Shown one piece after another: positions 8,353 through 17,345 of a stretch of 42,593 nt of DNA (its first letter is position 1; each line of letters starts with the position of its first letter). The stretch comes from Chloroflexota bacterium (GTDB taxonomy: Bacteria > Chloroflexota > Ktedonobacteria > Ktedonobacterales > Ktedonobacteraceae): the NCBI GenBank assembly GCA_005881495.1, contig VBHI01000316.1, positions 1-42,593 of the forward strand. The letters are read 5' to 3'. A model generated the notes under the pieces. It was not told where the DNA came from, did no database searches, and was given only the letters and a program-made list of their open reading frames with translations. A program made the position numbers and the translations under genes.

Positions 8353-9330
8353 CTACTGCGTAACCGTGGCAGCCGCGAACTCGCGCACCAGGTCATTGAA
8401 ATGCACAGCCTGCTCATCCTGCAACTGATAACTACACTTAGCCAGAATATGCACCTCAATTTGTGCGTTCACCTGCTTGAAAGCATCGCCCACTTCAGAT
8501 GCGGAGAAGATGCCCTCACCCTCGCGCCCAACCACTACTATGACAGGCATCTGCAAACGCGCCGTAGCCTCGTGCGCATCCACGTTTAGACTATCGCTCA
8601 GGAACGAGATCAACGCGTAGCGACTGTTGGGCTGGTGAGCAGTGGTGTAAACATATTCAACCAGATCATCGGTAATCAAACCAGGGTTGTGAAACCCCTG
8701 GCGATCATAGTACCCGCTAATCGCCTGGCGCGATGTAAGCAGATTGTACACAAATTGGCCAACGATTGGCAGGCGCAAAATAAACCCCAGAGCGCCACTC
8801 GCCGGCCCTGGTGCGCTCTCCTGCAGCATCGTTGGAGGTGGTGATACCAGCACAAGTCGATCGTAGTACTTTGCATGGCGGTAAGCGTCCGCAATCACAA
8901 ACGCGCAGCTCATACCATGTGCGACAACCACAGTTGGCTTGCCAATAACTTCCCTGATGAAATCCCCCACCAGGTCAGTAAATACCTCGGCGTTATAATC
9001 AATCGCCGGGCGATCGGACAAACCAAACCCTAAAAGATCTACAACAAAAACCCGGAATTGCGCTGAAAGTATATCGATATTCTTGCGCCACTCGTAAGAA
9101 GAAGCGCCAGGCCCAAAACCATGAATGAGCAGTAAAGGCTTCGCATCCCGCGCGCCCTTTACCTCGTAGAACATATCGCCATACTTCCATGGATAACGTC
9201 GCTCTTCACCCGTTAATAGGGTATCAAGATCGCCCGCCATCGTCTCCGTTAATCTATTCACTACAGTCATTGTTCCCAGCACTCCACCGATTAACAGCCC
9301 CGTAGTAAATAACTTCCCTGCCAGTTTCAT
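8353..9330 (-). CDS. Alpha/beta-hydrolase-fold protein with altered catalytic triad
   Basis: The ATG at 9330 is chosen because GGGGGA lies 5 bases upstream. An in-frame ATG at 9408 would add 26 residues without support. The 325-residue product has an N-terminal hydrophobic anchor (about 5-25), then an alpha/beta-hydrolase core: oxyanion-loop motif LLIHGFGPG (68-75) and VVDLLGFGLSDRP (97-108). The nucleophile elbow is HGMSCA with Ser141. The usual Gly after the Ser is Ala. The region that normally carries the catalytic His (consensus GH) reads KCSYQLQDEQ with Tyr301, and the acid-bearing strand reads VVVGREGEG without the usual Asp. It may be a membrane-tethered non-hydrolytic relative or use a rearranged triad. 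The substrate is unknown. Confidence 0.8.
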   Translation of the reverse strand: MKLAGKLFTTGLLIGGVLGTMTVVNRLTETMAGDLDTLLTGEERRYPWKYGDMFYEVKGARDAKPLLLIHGFGPGASSYEWRKNIDILSAQFRVFVVDLLGFGLSDRPAIDYNAEVFTDLVGDFIREVIGKPTVVVAHGMSCAFVIADAYRHAKYYDRLVLVSPPPTMLQESAPGPASGALGFILRLPIVGQFVYNLLTSRQAISGYYDRQGFHNPGLITDDLVEYVYTTAHQPNSRYALISFLSDSLNVDAHEATARLQMPVIVVVGREGEGIFSASEVGDAFKQVNAQIEVHILAKCSYQLQDEQAVHFNDLVREFAAATVTQ

Positions 9331-9466
9331 TCTATCCCCCGTAATAAATAGTATCTTGCAACAAACATCAAGAAAACGCCTGCTCTCACCTGCAAACGTG
9401 AGCCACAAAAGGTACTATATCATGCCAAAACAGGAACGTGCAAATAAGTGAGGTTTTGATGAAACC

Positions 9467-9485
9467 ACAAGCGATGATCGCTTGT
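9467..9485. promoter_or_regulatory. Palindrome in divergent intergenic region
   Basis: ACAAGCGA-TGA-TCGCTTGT is a perfect inverted repeat with 8-base arms. It lies between the divergently transcribed hydrolase-fold gene and ornithine carbamoyltransferase gene, within an otherwise featureless 418-base gap. The spacing suits a dimeric repressor operator. The binding protein is unknown. Confidence 0.35.
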
Positions 9486-9748
9486 AGATCTCCTGTTTCC
9501 TGTGTATCATGATATGTGAATGAAATGTGAAAGAAAGAGCCAGCATAGTGACTAAACTGTGACATCTAAAGGCTACACTCTTTTATGAGAAGGTATGGGC
9601 AGAGGATAGAGGTAGACGATGGAGCCTATCTCTTCTGATGTTTTCCTCTGCCTTCTTCATAAGGTGGTCAACATGGCTACTTATGGTGTATATTCAGAAG
9701 TCGGCAGATTGCGCGCGGAGAAATACACCAACAACAGGAGAAAATAGG

Positions 9749-10750
9749 ATGAGCTTTAACCTGAGAAATAGACATTTCTTGAAGCTGGATGACTTCACTC
9801 CGCAGGAGATCAAATTTCTGCTGCAGTTGTCAGCCGAACTGAAGGTGGCTAAATACGCGGGGACGGAGGTACAACACCTGAAGGGGAAACAGATTGCGCT
9901 CATTTTTGAGAAGGACTCAACGCGCACCCGCTGCGGCTTTGAAGTAGCCGCGTACCAGCAGGGTGCACATGTGACCTACCTAGGTCCAAGCGGTTCGCAT
10001 ATTGGCTACAAAGAAACAATGAAGGATACCGCCCGTGTCCTTGGTCGCATGTACGATGGCATCGAGTATCGCGGCTTTACACAGGCAGAGGCCGAAGAAC
10101 TGGCTCAGTACTCTGGCGTACCTGTCTGGAATGGCTTGACCAATGAAGCGCACCCGACGCAGGTGCTGGCCGACTTGCTCACCATGCAGGAATACACACA
10201 CAAACCGCTAGAGGATGTCTCATTCTGCTTCCTGGGTGATGTCGCCTACAACATGGCCGATTCCCTCATGATCGGAGCAGCAAAGATGGGAATGGATATC
10301 CGCCTGGCAGGCCCCAGGCAGACATGGCCCGCTGAAACCCGCGTGAGCTATGCTCGCGCTATCGCCGCGGAGACTGGAGCGCGCATCACACTGACCGAGG
10401 ATGCCGAATCTGCCGTCAGGGGTTGTGACTTCCTGTACACCGATGTCTGGGTATCGATGGGCGAAGCTCCTGGCCTCTGGGCTGAACGCATCAAGCAGAT
10501 GCTGCCATACCAGGTGAACAACAAGCTCATGGCTATGACGCAGAATCCTACCACAAAATTCATGCACTGCCTGCCAGCGCTCCATAACGCCGATACGAAA
10601 CTTGGCAAGGAAATCTACGAGAAATACGGCCTGAGCGCCCTGGAAGTCACCGACGAAGTGTTCGAGTCGAAAGCATCCATCGTCTTCGACCAGGCCGAGA
10701 ACCGGCTGCACACCATCAAAGCTGTCATGGTAGCAACGCTAGGAGACTAA
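9749..10750 (+). CDS. argF: Ornithine carbamoyltransferase
   Basis: This 333-residue enzyme transfers the carbamoyl group of carbamoyl phosphate to ornithine to make citrulline, the sixth step of arginine synthesis (or the reverse in catabolism). The carbamoyl-phosphate signature STRTR is at 57-61, and the ornithine motif HCLPA is near 272. DVWVSMGE matches the family loop. The ATG at 9749 is supported by AGGAG 8 bases upstream. A longer in-frame ATG at 9638 has no such site. No other arg or arc gene is adjacent, so anabolic or catabolic use cannot be decided from context. The long N-terminal form resembles both ArgF and ArcB types. Confidence 0.95.
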   Translation: MSFNLRNRHFLKLDDFTPQEIKFLLQLSAELKVAKYAGTEVQHLKGKQIALIFEKDSTRTRCGFEVAAYQQGAHVTYLGPSGSHIGYKETMKDTARVLGRMYDGIEYRGFTQAEAEELAQYSGVPVWNGLTNEAHPTQVLADLLTMQEYTHKPLEDVSFCFLGDVAYNMADSLMIGAAKMGMDIRLAGPRQTWPAETRVSYARAIAAETGARITLTEDAESAVRGCDFLYTDVWVSMGEAPGLWAERIKQMLPYQVNNKLMAMTQNPTTKFMHCLPALHNADTKLGKEIYEKYGLSALEVTDEVFESKASIVFDQAENRLHTIKAVMVATLGD

Positions 10751-10857
10751 TCTTCCAGTTCAGTTAATTTCCTTTTCCCCGCAGTATAGCAGCAATTCCA
10801 AACAAAAAGATATAGAATGGTACTTCTTGAAACACTCAATGGTGCTTCTTGTCTATC

Positions 10858-10886
10858 TTGACATATCCCATCGCACACGCTAATCT
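10858..10886 (+). promoter_or_regulatory. Sigma-70-type promoter for psuG
   Basis: TTGACA (10858-10863), a 17-base spacer and TAATCT (10881-10886) form a near-consensus promoter. Transcription would begin near 10893, 28 bases before the ATG at 10921. This also excludes the longer in-frame start at 10849. Confidence 0.65.
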
Positions 10887-10920
10887 CATTCCAGACCCTT
10901 CAACCACAAAAGGAAAAACA

Positions 10921-11835
10921 ATGCAACCGTCAACATACCTCACCCTATCAGACGAAGTGCAGACAGCCTTACAGGAGCAACATCCCGTCGTAGCCCTCGA
11001 ATCCACGGTCATTGCCCACGGCCTCCCATATCCCACTAACATCGAAGTTGCGCAATCGATGGAATCAGCCATTCGCGCCGAGGGCGCCATTCCCGCCACT
11101 ATTGGCATCCACAACGGCACAATCAAAATTGGCCTGAACCTCGACGAGATTACCCACTTAGGCATTGCGCAAAATGTGCGCAAGGTCAGCAGGCGCGACC
11201 TTGCCATCACCCTTGCCACAAAACAACTCGGCGCAACCACCGTCGCCGGGACCATGCTTTGTGCCAGTATGGTTGGCATTCGCTTCTTTGCCACCGGCGG
11301 CATCGGCGGCGTCCATCGCGGCGCCGAGACCAGCATGGACATCTCCGCGGACCTCACCGAGTTGAGTCGCTCTCCCGTTCTCGTCGTCTGCGCCGGAGCA
11401 AAATCTATCCTCGACCTCAACCTGACCCTCGAATACCTTGAAACCCAGGGCGTACCCGTCATTGGCTGGCAAACCGACAATTTCCCCGCCTTCTACGTCC
11501 GCAACAGTGTACGCCCCATTTCCTATCGCGCCGATAACGTCGCCACAATCGCAGCTATCGCCCGCGTACAATGGCAATGCAATCTCCACGGCCTTGTCGT
11601 AGGCTGCCCCATACCAGAAGAATATGCAATGGACCCCGGCCTGCTCGAGGCCGCCACTGAGGAAGCCCTACGCCTCGCCCATCAGCAAGGCATTCGCGGC
11701 TCCGCCACCACCCCCTTCCTCCTTGCCCACGTAGCAAAAAGAACCTCCGGAGAAAGCGTCGCAGCCAACAAAGCCTTGCTCATCAACAATGCCCTCTGGG
11801 CAGCCCGCTTCGCCCGGGCCTATTACAGTTCATAA
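10921..11835 (+). CDS. psuG: Pseudouridine-5'-phosphate glycosidase
   Basis: The 304-residue product matches the YeiN/PsuG family, which splits pseudouridine 5'-phosphate into uracil and ribose 5-phosphate with a catalytic lysine Schiff base. Family motifs are visible: ALESTVIAHG (Glu27), RKVSRRDL (88-94), GGVHRGAETSMDISADL with Asp140, and CAGAKSILDL, whose Lys161 matches the Schiff-base lysine. The ATG at 10921 follows AAGGAA and lies just downstream of a strong promoter. The usual partner, pseudouridine kinase PsuK, is not adjacent, so kinase and glycosidase are unlinked or substrate comes from elsewhere. It appears monocistronic. Confidence 0.93.
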   Translation: MQPSTYLTLSDEVQTALQEQHPVVALESTVIAHGLPYPTNIEVAQSMESAIRAEGAIPATIGIHNGTIKIGLNLDEITHLGIAQNVRKVSRRDLAITLATKQLGATTVAGTMLCASMVGIRFFATGGIGGVHRGAETSMDISADLTELSRSPVLVVCAGAKSILDLNLTLEYLETQGVPVIGWQTDNFPAFYVRNSVRPISYRADNVATIAAIARVQWQCNLHGLVVGCPIPEEYAMDPGLLEAATEEALRLAHQQGIRGSATTPFLLAHVAKRTSGESVAANKALLINNALWAARFARAYYSS

Positions 11836-12092
11836 ACGCCATGCTCTTTCACTCACCCGTCGCGGAACCGCGAGAAAAAGCAAGAAGAAAAGCCGTACAC
11901 TGAGGTCAGAAAATGGTCAAATTTACAGGAGATTTTTGAACCATGTAATCAAATTGGGCAAATTTGAATAGTATATAATATATTTTATAGAGATGCTAGA
12001 GTAGCTTTTTGAAAATTTTACCTGGTTTTGCAATTTAAAGCTGTGATATAGTTCATATTTCGTGACAATTCAGAATCCAGGAGCAGCAACAT

Positions 12093-13634
12093 ATGGATCA
12101 GCTAGATAAGGGTGTACAGCATTCCACCTCTGCTATCAGTAGCGCGTCTATAAATGGCGGCGTTGCCTCTTCTCCAGGGAACAACGTTGCTACAACAAAA
12201 GTGGAGCTTACCCTTAGAGACCGTTTTGAGATTGTGATGAAAGCCTATAGCGCCTCTCTTCTCGCAGTTGGGGTCATGATGCCTGTTTTTGCCTCATTAG
12301 TCGCAGCGGGGCTCTACCTGTTCCACACCTCCCTTGATCGGGTCACTTCGGCCATTCTTAACGCCGGGGCTTTCAACGCATTAGTCTTTAGTAGCCTGTT
12401 TACAGGAGCGCTCTGGCTCGTGGTTTCCATTCCTTTTTGTTATTTGTGCACAGCTCGAAATGCCAACCCCGGCAATTACACTCGACTCCACAGCCGCTTA
12501 CATCAACTGCAGGCAAGCCTTGGCTTGAAAAACGATGTTGATGTGCCTTCCGAAGAGTTCAATTCCATCATGAAGGCAGCGGGCTTCGACAGGGAGAGCG
12601 ATAGACATACATGGAGTGTCGTGCAAGAGGCCTACGTTTGCCATATGGATATCTGTCGAAGGCTCAAATCATTTCCTGCCGGACTCGTATGGAATACAGG
12701 TACGGGATACAACAGTGCATGGACGCTCTTGCATCATGCTGAAGAGGCTATGATCGAAGTGACGGATGTTGATACAGCTCTTCGCGGAGCCAAACACGAT
12801 TTTCTGGCGATTCAAGGCTCTCAAATTGATAGTAAAGATGGTCTGCTCGCTGATGTGATTCGCGCGGTAGCGGTATTGAAACTGCCACCAGACGAAGCCG
12901 AGGAGTACTTAAAAAATCAACAACCAGGTAAGATGCCTGTAACATTGAGCCAACTCACGGAGTTGATCCACCACTCAAGTGGCGCGGTATCCAACAAAGG
13001 CGTAGAAAATGCTCATCCTAAGACTGAAGCGGAAGCAGCGGCGCGGATCACGCTGCGTGAGGTGAGGAGTACGCTCAACAGCTTCCGTGATAACCGCTGG
13101 GAAGGGTTCGTGCGCCAGCGCGGTCGGCTCCTGAGAGCGATTGCGGTCACGGGAATCGTGACATATGTTTCAATCTGCTTTGTGCTGGCAAGCGGACCAC
13201 CACCGGATTTCATTCTGGCAGCGACGCTGTTCTATATAGTCGGCGCCATTGCCGGATTATTCGTCAGGTTTTACCATGAATCGAGAAGCAGCACGCCCGT
13301 TGATGATTTTGGTCTTACCACCATTCGTTTGCTCGCTATTCCGTTGCTCTCTGGCCTGGCGGGTATGTGGGGAGCACTGTTAGTCATTCTCCTTCCTGAC
13401 CTGGCCTTTCAATTTTCCAGTCAAGTATCCACCGCTGCCTTACAAAGTAGCATTGCCAAGGGATTGAATGACATTCAATATCTTCTTTCGCCGCAGTTTT
13501 TGCTTGCTGCCGCAGTTTTTGGCGCAACGCCCAACCTGGTCATCCAGGGTCTCCAACGGAGGGCTGAAGAATATGCATCTGAGCTAAAGAGTAGTACAGC
13601 ATCGGTAACACAGGCGAGTGGTGTCAAAGCTTGA
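12093..13634 (+). CDS. Multi-pass membrane protein of unknown function
   Basis: This 513-residue protein has two N-terminal transmembrane segments (about 52-77 and 93-119) and a soluble middle domain (about 125-340) of mostly helical, charged sequence. Three or four C-terminal transmembrane segments follow (about 347-366, 373-392, 412-435 and possibly 464-480). The soluble part should face the cytosol given the charged RQRGR before TM3. AGGAG about 9 bases upstream supports the ATG. No enzymatic motif or family is recognised. A 257-base AT-rich gap precedes it, so it likely has its own promoter. Confidence 0.75.
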   Translation: MDQLDKGVQHSTSAISSASINGGVASSPGNNVATTKVELTLRDRFEIVMKAYSASLLAVGVMMPVFASLVAAGLYLFHTSLDRVTSAILNAGAFNALVFSSLFTGALWLVVSIPFCYLCTARNANPGNYTRLHSRLHQLQASLGLKNDVDVPSEEFNSIMKAAGFDRESDRHTWSVVQEAYVCHMDICRRLKSFPAGLVWNTGTGYNSAWTLLHHAEEAMIEVTDVDTALRGAKHDFLAIQGSQIDSKDGLLADVIRAVAVLKLPPDEAEEYLKNQQPGKMPVTLSQLTELIHHSSGAVSNKGVENAHPKTEAEAAARITLREVRSTLNSFRDNRWEGFVRQRGRLLRAIAVTGIVTYVSICFVLASGPPPDFILAATLFYIVGAIAGLFVRFYHESRSSTPVDDFGLTTIRLLAIPLLSGLAGMWGALLVILLPDLAFQFSSQVSTAALQSSIAKGLNDIQYLLSPQFLLAAAVFGATPNLVIQGLQRRAEEYASELKSSTASVTQASGVKA

Positions 13635-13675
13635 GGTGTGAGCGAGAGGGTGAGGGCAAAACCCCTCCCCCCAAT

Positions 13676-13705
13676 TTGACAACACCCCCACCCCAGGGCT
13701 ATCAT
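13676..13705 (+). promoter_or_regulatory. Promoter for M16 peptidase gene
   Basis: TTGACA (13676-13681), an 18-base C-rich spacer and TATCAT (13700-13705) lie 42 bases upstream of the peptidase ATG. The match is good in an otherwise GC-rich gap. Confidence 0.5.
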
Positions 13706-13747
13706 GCTATAAGGAAAACAACACACCACACACCGGAGGAACATTTC

Positions 13748-15025
13748 ATGACCGATTCCACAGCCACTAATAACGGCACTGTGTTTCATACACATACACT
13801 CAGCAATGGCGTACAAATCGTCGCCCAGCCCATGCCCGACTTCGAATCCGTCTCCGTCTCATACTACGTCCGTACAGGTTCTCGCGACGAGCCAGATCCC
13901 ACCATCGCCGGTGTCTCCCACTTCTTAGAGCACATGGTGTTTAAGGGCACCCAGACCCTTGATTGGCAACAAATCACCCTCGAGTTCAACAAAATAGGTG
14001 CCGAACTCAACGCCTTTACCTCGCATGAGTCCACCGTCTACTACGCGCGCGTGTTGGGTGAATATCTGGACCGCGCCGTTGAACTTCTCAGCGACATGAT
14101 GTATCCTCGACTGGCCGAAAGCGACTTCGAGACAGAAAAAGAGGTCATCGTCAACGAGATCGCTCGTTCGCAGGACCAGCCATACAGCTCCACCTTCCGC
14201 CGCTTGATGCAGACCTATTTCAGCACCCACCCCCTCGGCCATGATGTGCTTGGGACGCCAGAGAGCATCCACAACATGCGCGTCGAGCAGATGCGCGAGT
14301 ACTGGAATCGCCGCTATGCCGCCAACAATATGATCCTGGCCGTTGCCGGCAATTTCGATTGGGAACACATTCTCCGTCTGGCGGAAAAATACTGCAACAA
14401 CTGGCGCGTCGGTGACTCCGGTCGTAACGTTGAACGCTACGAACCCGCCCAATCAATCAACGATGTCGTTGTTGACAAAAAGCTCAAACAGCAGATCATG
14501 ATTCTCGCCATGCCCTCCGTAGACCTGAAAGACCCCGACTATTACGCCGCCAACCTTGCCAGCAGTATCCTGGGAGATAGCGAAGGTTCACGTCTCTATT
14601 GGAACATCTACCAGAAGGGTTTGGCAGAATCGGCCAGCACCGGTATCATGGCCATGGAAGGCACCGGCGTCTTATATATGCAGGCCAATTCAACGCCCGA
14701 TATGGCCCCGCGCGTCCTCAAACTGCTGAACGAAGAACTCAATAACTTCCTGAATGATGGGGTCTACGAGGACGAGTTGCGTCGTGCCAAAGATAAATGG
14801 ATCAGCAACATCGTATTGAATAGCGAGTCAACATTCTACCGTATGTTCAACCTCGCCTCCGACTGGGTTACCGAGGGTCGCCTGGTGACCGTCGATGAAG
14901 AGATAGAGCGCATCGAAAAAGTCACTATCGACGATGTTGTCCGCTCCCTGAAACGCTTCCCCATCCGCGAAAAACAAGTGCTGACTGCCCTGGGACCCTT
15001 GAGCGAAACAGAACTACTGGCATAA
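13748..15025 (+). CDS. M16 family zinc metallopeptidase
   Basis: This is a 425-residue single-domain-pair M16B peptidase, related to mitochondrial processing peptidase beta and bacterial insulinase-like proteins. The inverted zinc motif HFLEH has His58, Glu61 and His62, and the third ligand Glu137 lies in VIVNEI, about 75 residues later as expected. The C-terminal half (about 215-425) is the inactive-like M16 domain, and the second domain's R/Y substrate region is present. GGAGG 6 to 8 bases before the ATG at 13748 fixes the start. No signal peptide is seen, so it is cytosolic. It should degrade peptides or process leaders. Length is normal for a homodimeric or heterodimeric member. Confidence 0.92.
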   Translation: MTDSTATNNGTVFHTHTLSNGVQIVAQPMPDFESVSVSYYVRTGSRDEPDPTIAGVSHFLEHMVFKGTQTLDWQQITLEFNKIGAELNAFTSHESTVYYARVLGEYLDRAVELLSDMMYPRLAESDFETEKEVIVNEIARSQDQPYSSTFRRLMQTYFSTHPLGHDVLGTPESIHNMRVEQMREYWNRRYAANNMILAVAGNFDWEHILRLAEKYCNNWRVGDSGRNVERYEPAQSINDVVVDKKLKQQIMILAMPSVDLKDPDYYAANLASSILGDSEGSRLYWNIYQKGLAESASTGIMAMEGTGVLYMQANSTPDMAPRVLKLLNEELNNFLNDGVYEDELRRAKDKWISNIVLNSESTFYRMFNLASDWVTEGRLVTVDEEIERIEKVTIDDVVRSLKRFPIREKQVLTALGPLSETELLA

Positions 15026-15039
15026 CACTTTCCAGCTCA

Positions 15040-15090
15040 TGTGAAGGCACACTAGGGAAGCCTGCGGGTTTCCCTAGTATGCCTTCACAT
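15040..15090. terminator. Bidirectional terminator hairpin
   Basis: A 20-base inverted repeat with a single mismatch (arms from TGTGAAGGCA to TGCCTTCACA, loop near 15060-15070) sits between the convergent M16 and hypothetical genes. On the plus strand it is followed by a short T-rich run. Confidence 0.7.
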
Positions 15091-15093
15091 AAG

Positions 15094-15861
15094 CTATTTT
15101 TCTTCCTCAGAATCCTCAACCACGGCCCGTAACACACGCGCAACCTGTGACGGTGGCCCTTCCGTGCCAGTTCGACGCTCATTGCCTCCCACCGTGAGTG
15201 GTCCGCTGACCCCGCCCGGCAAAGGACGCGGCAGCGGTGGCATAGCCGGTATTTCAGGAGCAAGGCCCACCTTCATATCCACAAAACGACGAAATCCAGC
15301 AGAATAATAGCCCCGTTCAGTCTGCCACATCTGGCGCAGCCTGGTTTCACTGAGCATCCTGCCCATATACTCTTCCCAGGCTTCCCACACATCGTAGGGC
15401 AGGCCTCCCTTCTGCGACTGCGTCCAGATATGCTCAAAGAAATCCAACATAGCCGTGCCAAGCCAGCGCACACGCTCTCTAAGAGCAGGATCAATCGTCT
15501 TGAGTGTACCCGTAATCTCATTATTGCCCCCCTCCCCTGCTCCCGCTGGTTTTGGACTCATCAAGATACGGCTGGCCTCTGGATACGTCATCATCAATTC
15601 GCCGATGTGCGCCTCTGCGTCATAAAGGCTCTGATATGTCGCACTGTAGATAGTATCGATAAAGACCCGCGTCTGCGCCGTCATCTCCTTACTTTGCTCC
15701 ACCAACGCGGTCGTCTGTATGCGCATAGCGCGCGTCTGCACCACCAGCAGATAGATGGTCACCGGCAATACCAACGCCTGTAAAGCACCTACAAGCAGTT
15801 CAAGGATCGCGATCATTTGATCAAACGTGAAAGCAAGGATGATGCTGGCGAATATCTGCAT
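15094..15861 (-). CDS. Membrane-anchored protein of unknown function
   Basis: The 255-residue product has one or two N-terminal hydrophobic segments (about 1-42), then a cytosolic helical domain starting with a coiled-coil-like stretch (QTRAMRIQTTALVEQSKEMT). A conserved-looking W/Y-rich region (WEAWEEYMGRML, QMWQTERGYYSAGF) follows, and the tail is Pro/Gly-rich. The layout resembles DUF6082-like single-anchor proteins, but that identity is tentative. AGAGG lies 5 bases before the ATG. It is convergent with the M16 gene and shares its terminator. Confidence 0.6.
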   Translation of the reverse strand: MQIFASIILAFTFDQMIAILELLVGALQALVLPVTIYLLVVQTRAMRIQTTALVEQSKEMTAQTRVFIDTIYSATYQSLYDAEAHIGELMMTYPEASRILMSPKPAGAGEGGNNEITGTLKTIDPALRERVRWLGTAMLDFFEHIWTQSQKGGLPYDVWEAWEEYMGRMLSETRLRQMWQTERGYYSAGFRRFVDMKVGLAPEIPAMPPLPRPLPGGVSGPLTVGGNERRTGTEGPPSQVARVLRAVVEDSEEEK

Positions 15862-15902
15862 AGTAACCTCTTAAGCAGACCCTGTAAAAATGACCAGATT
15901 CG

Positions 15903-17162
15903 CTACAAGAAAAATCGTAGCGGAGCCAGGATACGTTCACTGAGTTTTACATACCAAGGGCGGCTCTTCCACTTCTCCAGTGTCAGCTCAAACATGCCAG
16001 TTGTATCGCTTTCAAAAAGCTCCTGCATTTGCTGTGCTAACTCAACGCTGTAAATCTCGACATTGATCTCAAAATTGCCAATGGAACTCAACCGGTCCAG
16101 GTTAGCAGTACCAAGTGTAACCCACTGGCCGTCAACTGAACACGTTTTGGCATGGAGCATTGCGTAATGATAGCCAAAGATACGCAGGCCCCCCTTCAGG
16201 CACTCGGTGAAATACCCACGTGCCAGCCAGTCCGCCACAATGTGATTCGATTGCCAGGGTACTAATACCCGTACATCCACTCCGCGTGCAGCGGCAGCCT
16301 TCAAAGCACCGAGCAGGATATGATCAGGAACAAAATAAGCATTGGTGAGCATGATCGAGTGCTCAGCCCGGTCAATTGCTTCAATATACATATCGCGTAT
16401 AGGGAAAGTCAGCCTCAACGCATCATTGCTGCGTATATTAATCAAAGGATCAAATTTGCGTGGGTAATGTCTCGTAATAGCTCTTTCTCCCACGTTAGAT
16501 CGGTTCCAAAAACTCACAAATGAATGCGCGAGATCGGCCGCTGCCGGACCGCGTAAGCGCAGGTGTGTATCTCGCCATTCCGTCGCATAGAGGCTCCCGA
16601 GGTTATATCCACCAATAAATCCTAGAGATCCATCCACGACCAGCATTTTGCGATGATCCAGGGCATAGCGCCGCGGATCAAGAATATGCCATGGACGACG
16701 AATGGGCTGATACTCCAACATGTGGATACAAGGCGGGAAATGCTTAAACGAGCGCGGCACGACCAGGTTGGCAAAGGCATCGTAAATAACATACACATCC
16801 ACCCCCTGCTCCGCCTTCTGTATAAGGTGTGCCTTCAACTCTTCCCCCACAGCATCACCTTTCCAGATATACGACTCCAGGTAAATGCACTCCCTCGCAT
16901 TATCAATTGCCTCAAGCATAGCAGCGTAAAGATGCGCCCCATAAGCATAAAGTTGTAGATAATTATCGCCAACCTGTACTTCATGCAGCCGGAGATGTGG
17001 AAAACGAGCTTTGCGTTTGTGTCGCACCCGCAACCCCGCAACCACACGCAGCACGATTACCGTGAAAGCCTGTAGAGCAACGACAATAATGAGAATATGC
17101 TGCACCAGGCGCGTAAAAGGATTTCGGCGCCATAGACTCTTCAAATCACCTTTACGCACCAT
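15903..17162 (-). CDS. Phospholipase D-family cardiolipin synthase
   Basis: The 419-residue protein has an N-terminal membrane segment (about 20-44) and two PLD catalytic motifs. The first is DHRKMLVVDG with His170, Lys172 and Asp177. The second is HAKTCSVDG with His337, Lys339 and Asp344. This is the architecture of bacterial Cls, which condenses two phosphatidylglycerols into cardiolipin plus glycerol at the membrane. Other PLD transphosphatidylases with the same plan cannot be excluded. The ATG has no strong ribosome binding site; GGAG lies farther upstream. It is transcribed toward the downstream membrane protein, 41 bases away, and may be co-transcribed with it. Confidence 0.85.
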   Translation of the reverse strand: MVRKGDLKSLWRRNPFTRLVQHILIIVVALQAFTVIVLRVVAGLRVRHKRKARFPHLRLHEVQVGDNYLQLYAYGAHLYAAMLEAIDNARECIYLESYIWKGDAVGEELKAHLIQKAEQGVDVYVIYDAFANLVVPRSFKHFPPCIHMLEYQPIRRPWHILDPRRYALDHRKMLVVDGSLGFIGGYNLGSLYATEWRDTHLRLRGPAAADLAHSFVSFWNRSNVGERAITRHYPRKFDPLINIRSNDALRLTFPIRDMYIEAIDRAEHSIMLTNAYFVPDHILLGALKAAAARGVDVRVLVPWQSNHIVADWLARGYFTECLKGGLRIFGYHYAMLHAKTCSVDGQWVTLGTANLDRLSSIGNFEINVEIYSVELAQQMQELFESDTTGMFELTLEKWKSRPWYVKLSERILAPLRFFL

Positions 17163-17275
17163 AAGGAACGTCCCATTTCTCCTCTTCTGATTTTGCCCTA
17201 TCCTACGCCTCTATATTACCATAATCAGAAACAGGTTCCCAACATCCCCTCAATTCACTCCACACATCCACTTGC

Positions 17276-17320
17276 GGTGTGGCGGGTTTGACAGATGTAG
17301 TCTGCCAAACTCGCCACACC
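17276..17320. repeat. Imperfect palindrome with A-rich tail
   Basis: GGTGTGGCG ... CGCCACACC forms a long interrupted hairpin with an inner GTTTG..AGA/TCT..CAAAC stem, then ACAAAAAAAC. The outer arms, the GACAGAT motif and the A7 tail resemble the larger perfect palindrome at 25368-25418. A family of intergenic palindromes is suspected. Confidence 0.5.
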
Positions 17321-17345
17321 ACAAAAAAACTTTGCACACGTAATT

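Noticed and set aside
11158..11589. Antisense ORF over psuG
   Set aside because: Shadow of a strong psuG gene with intact catalytic residues.
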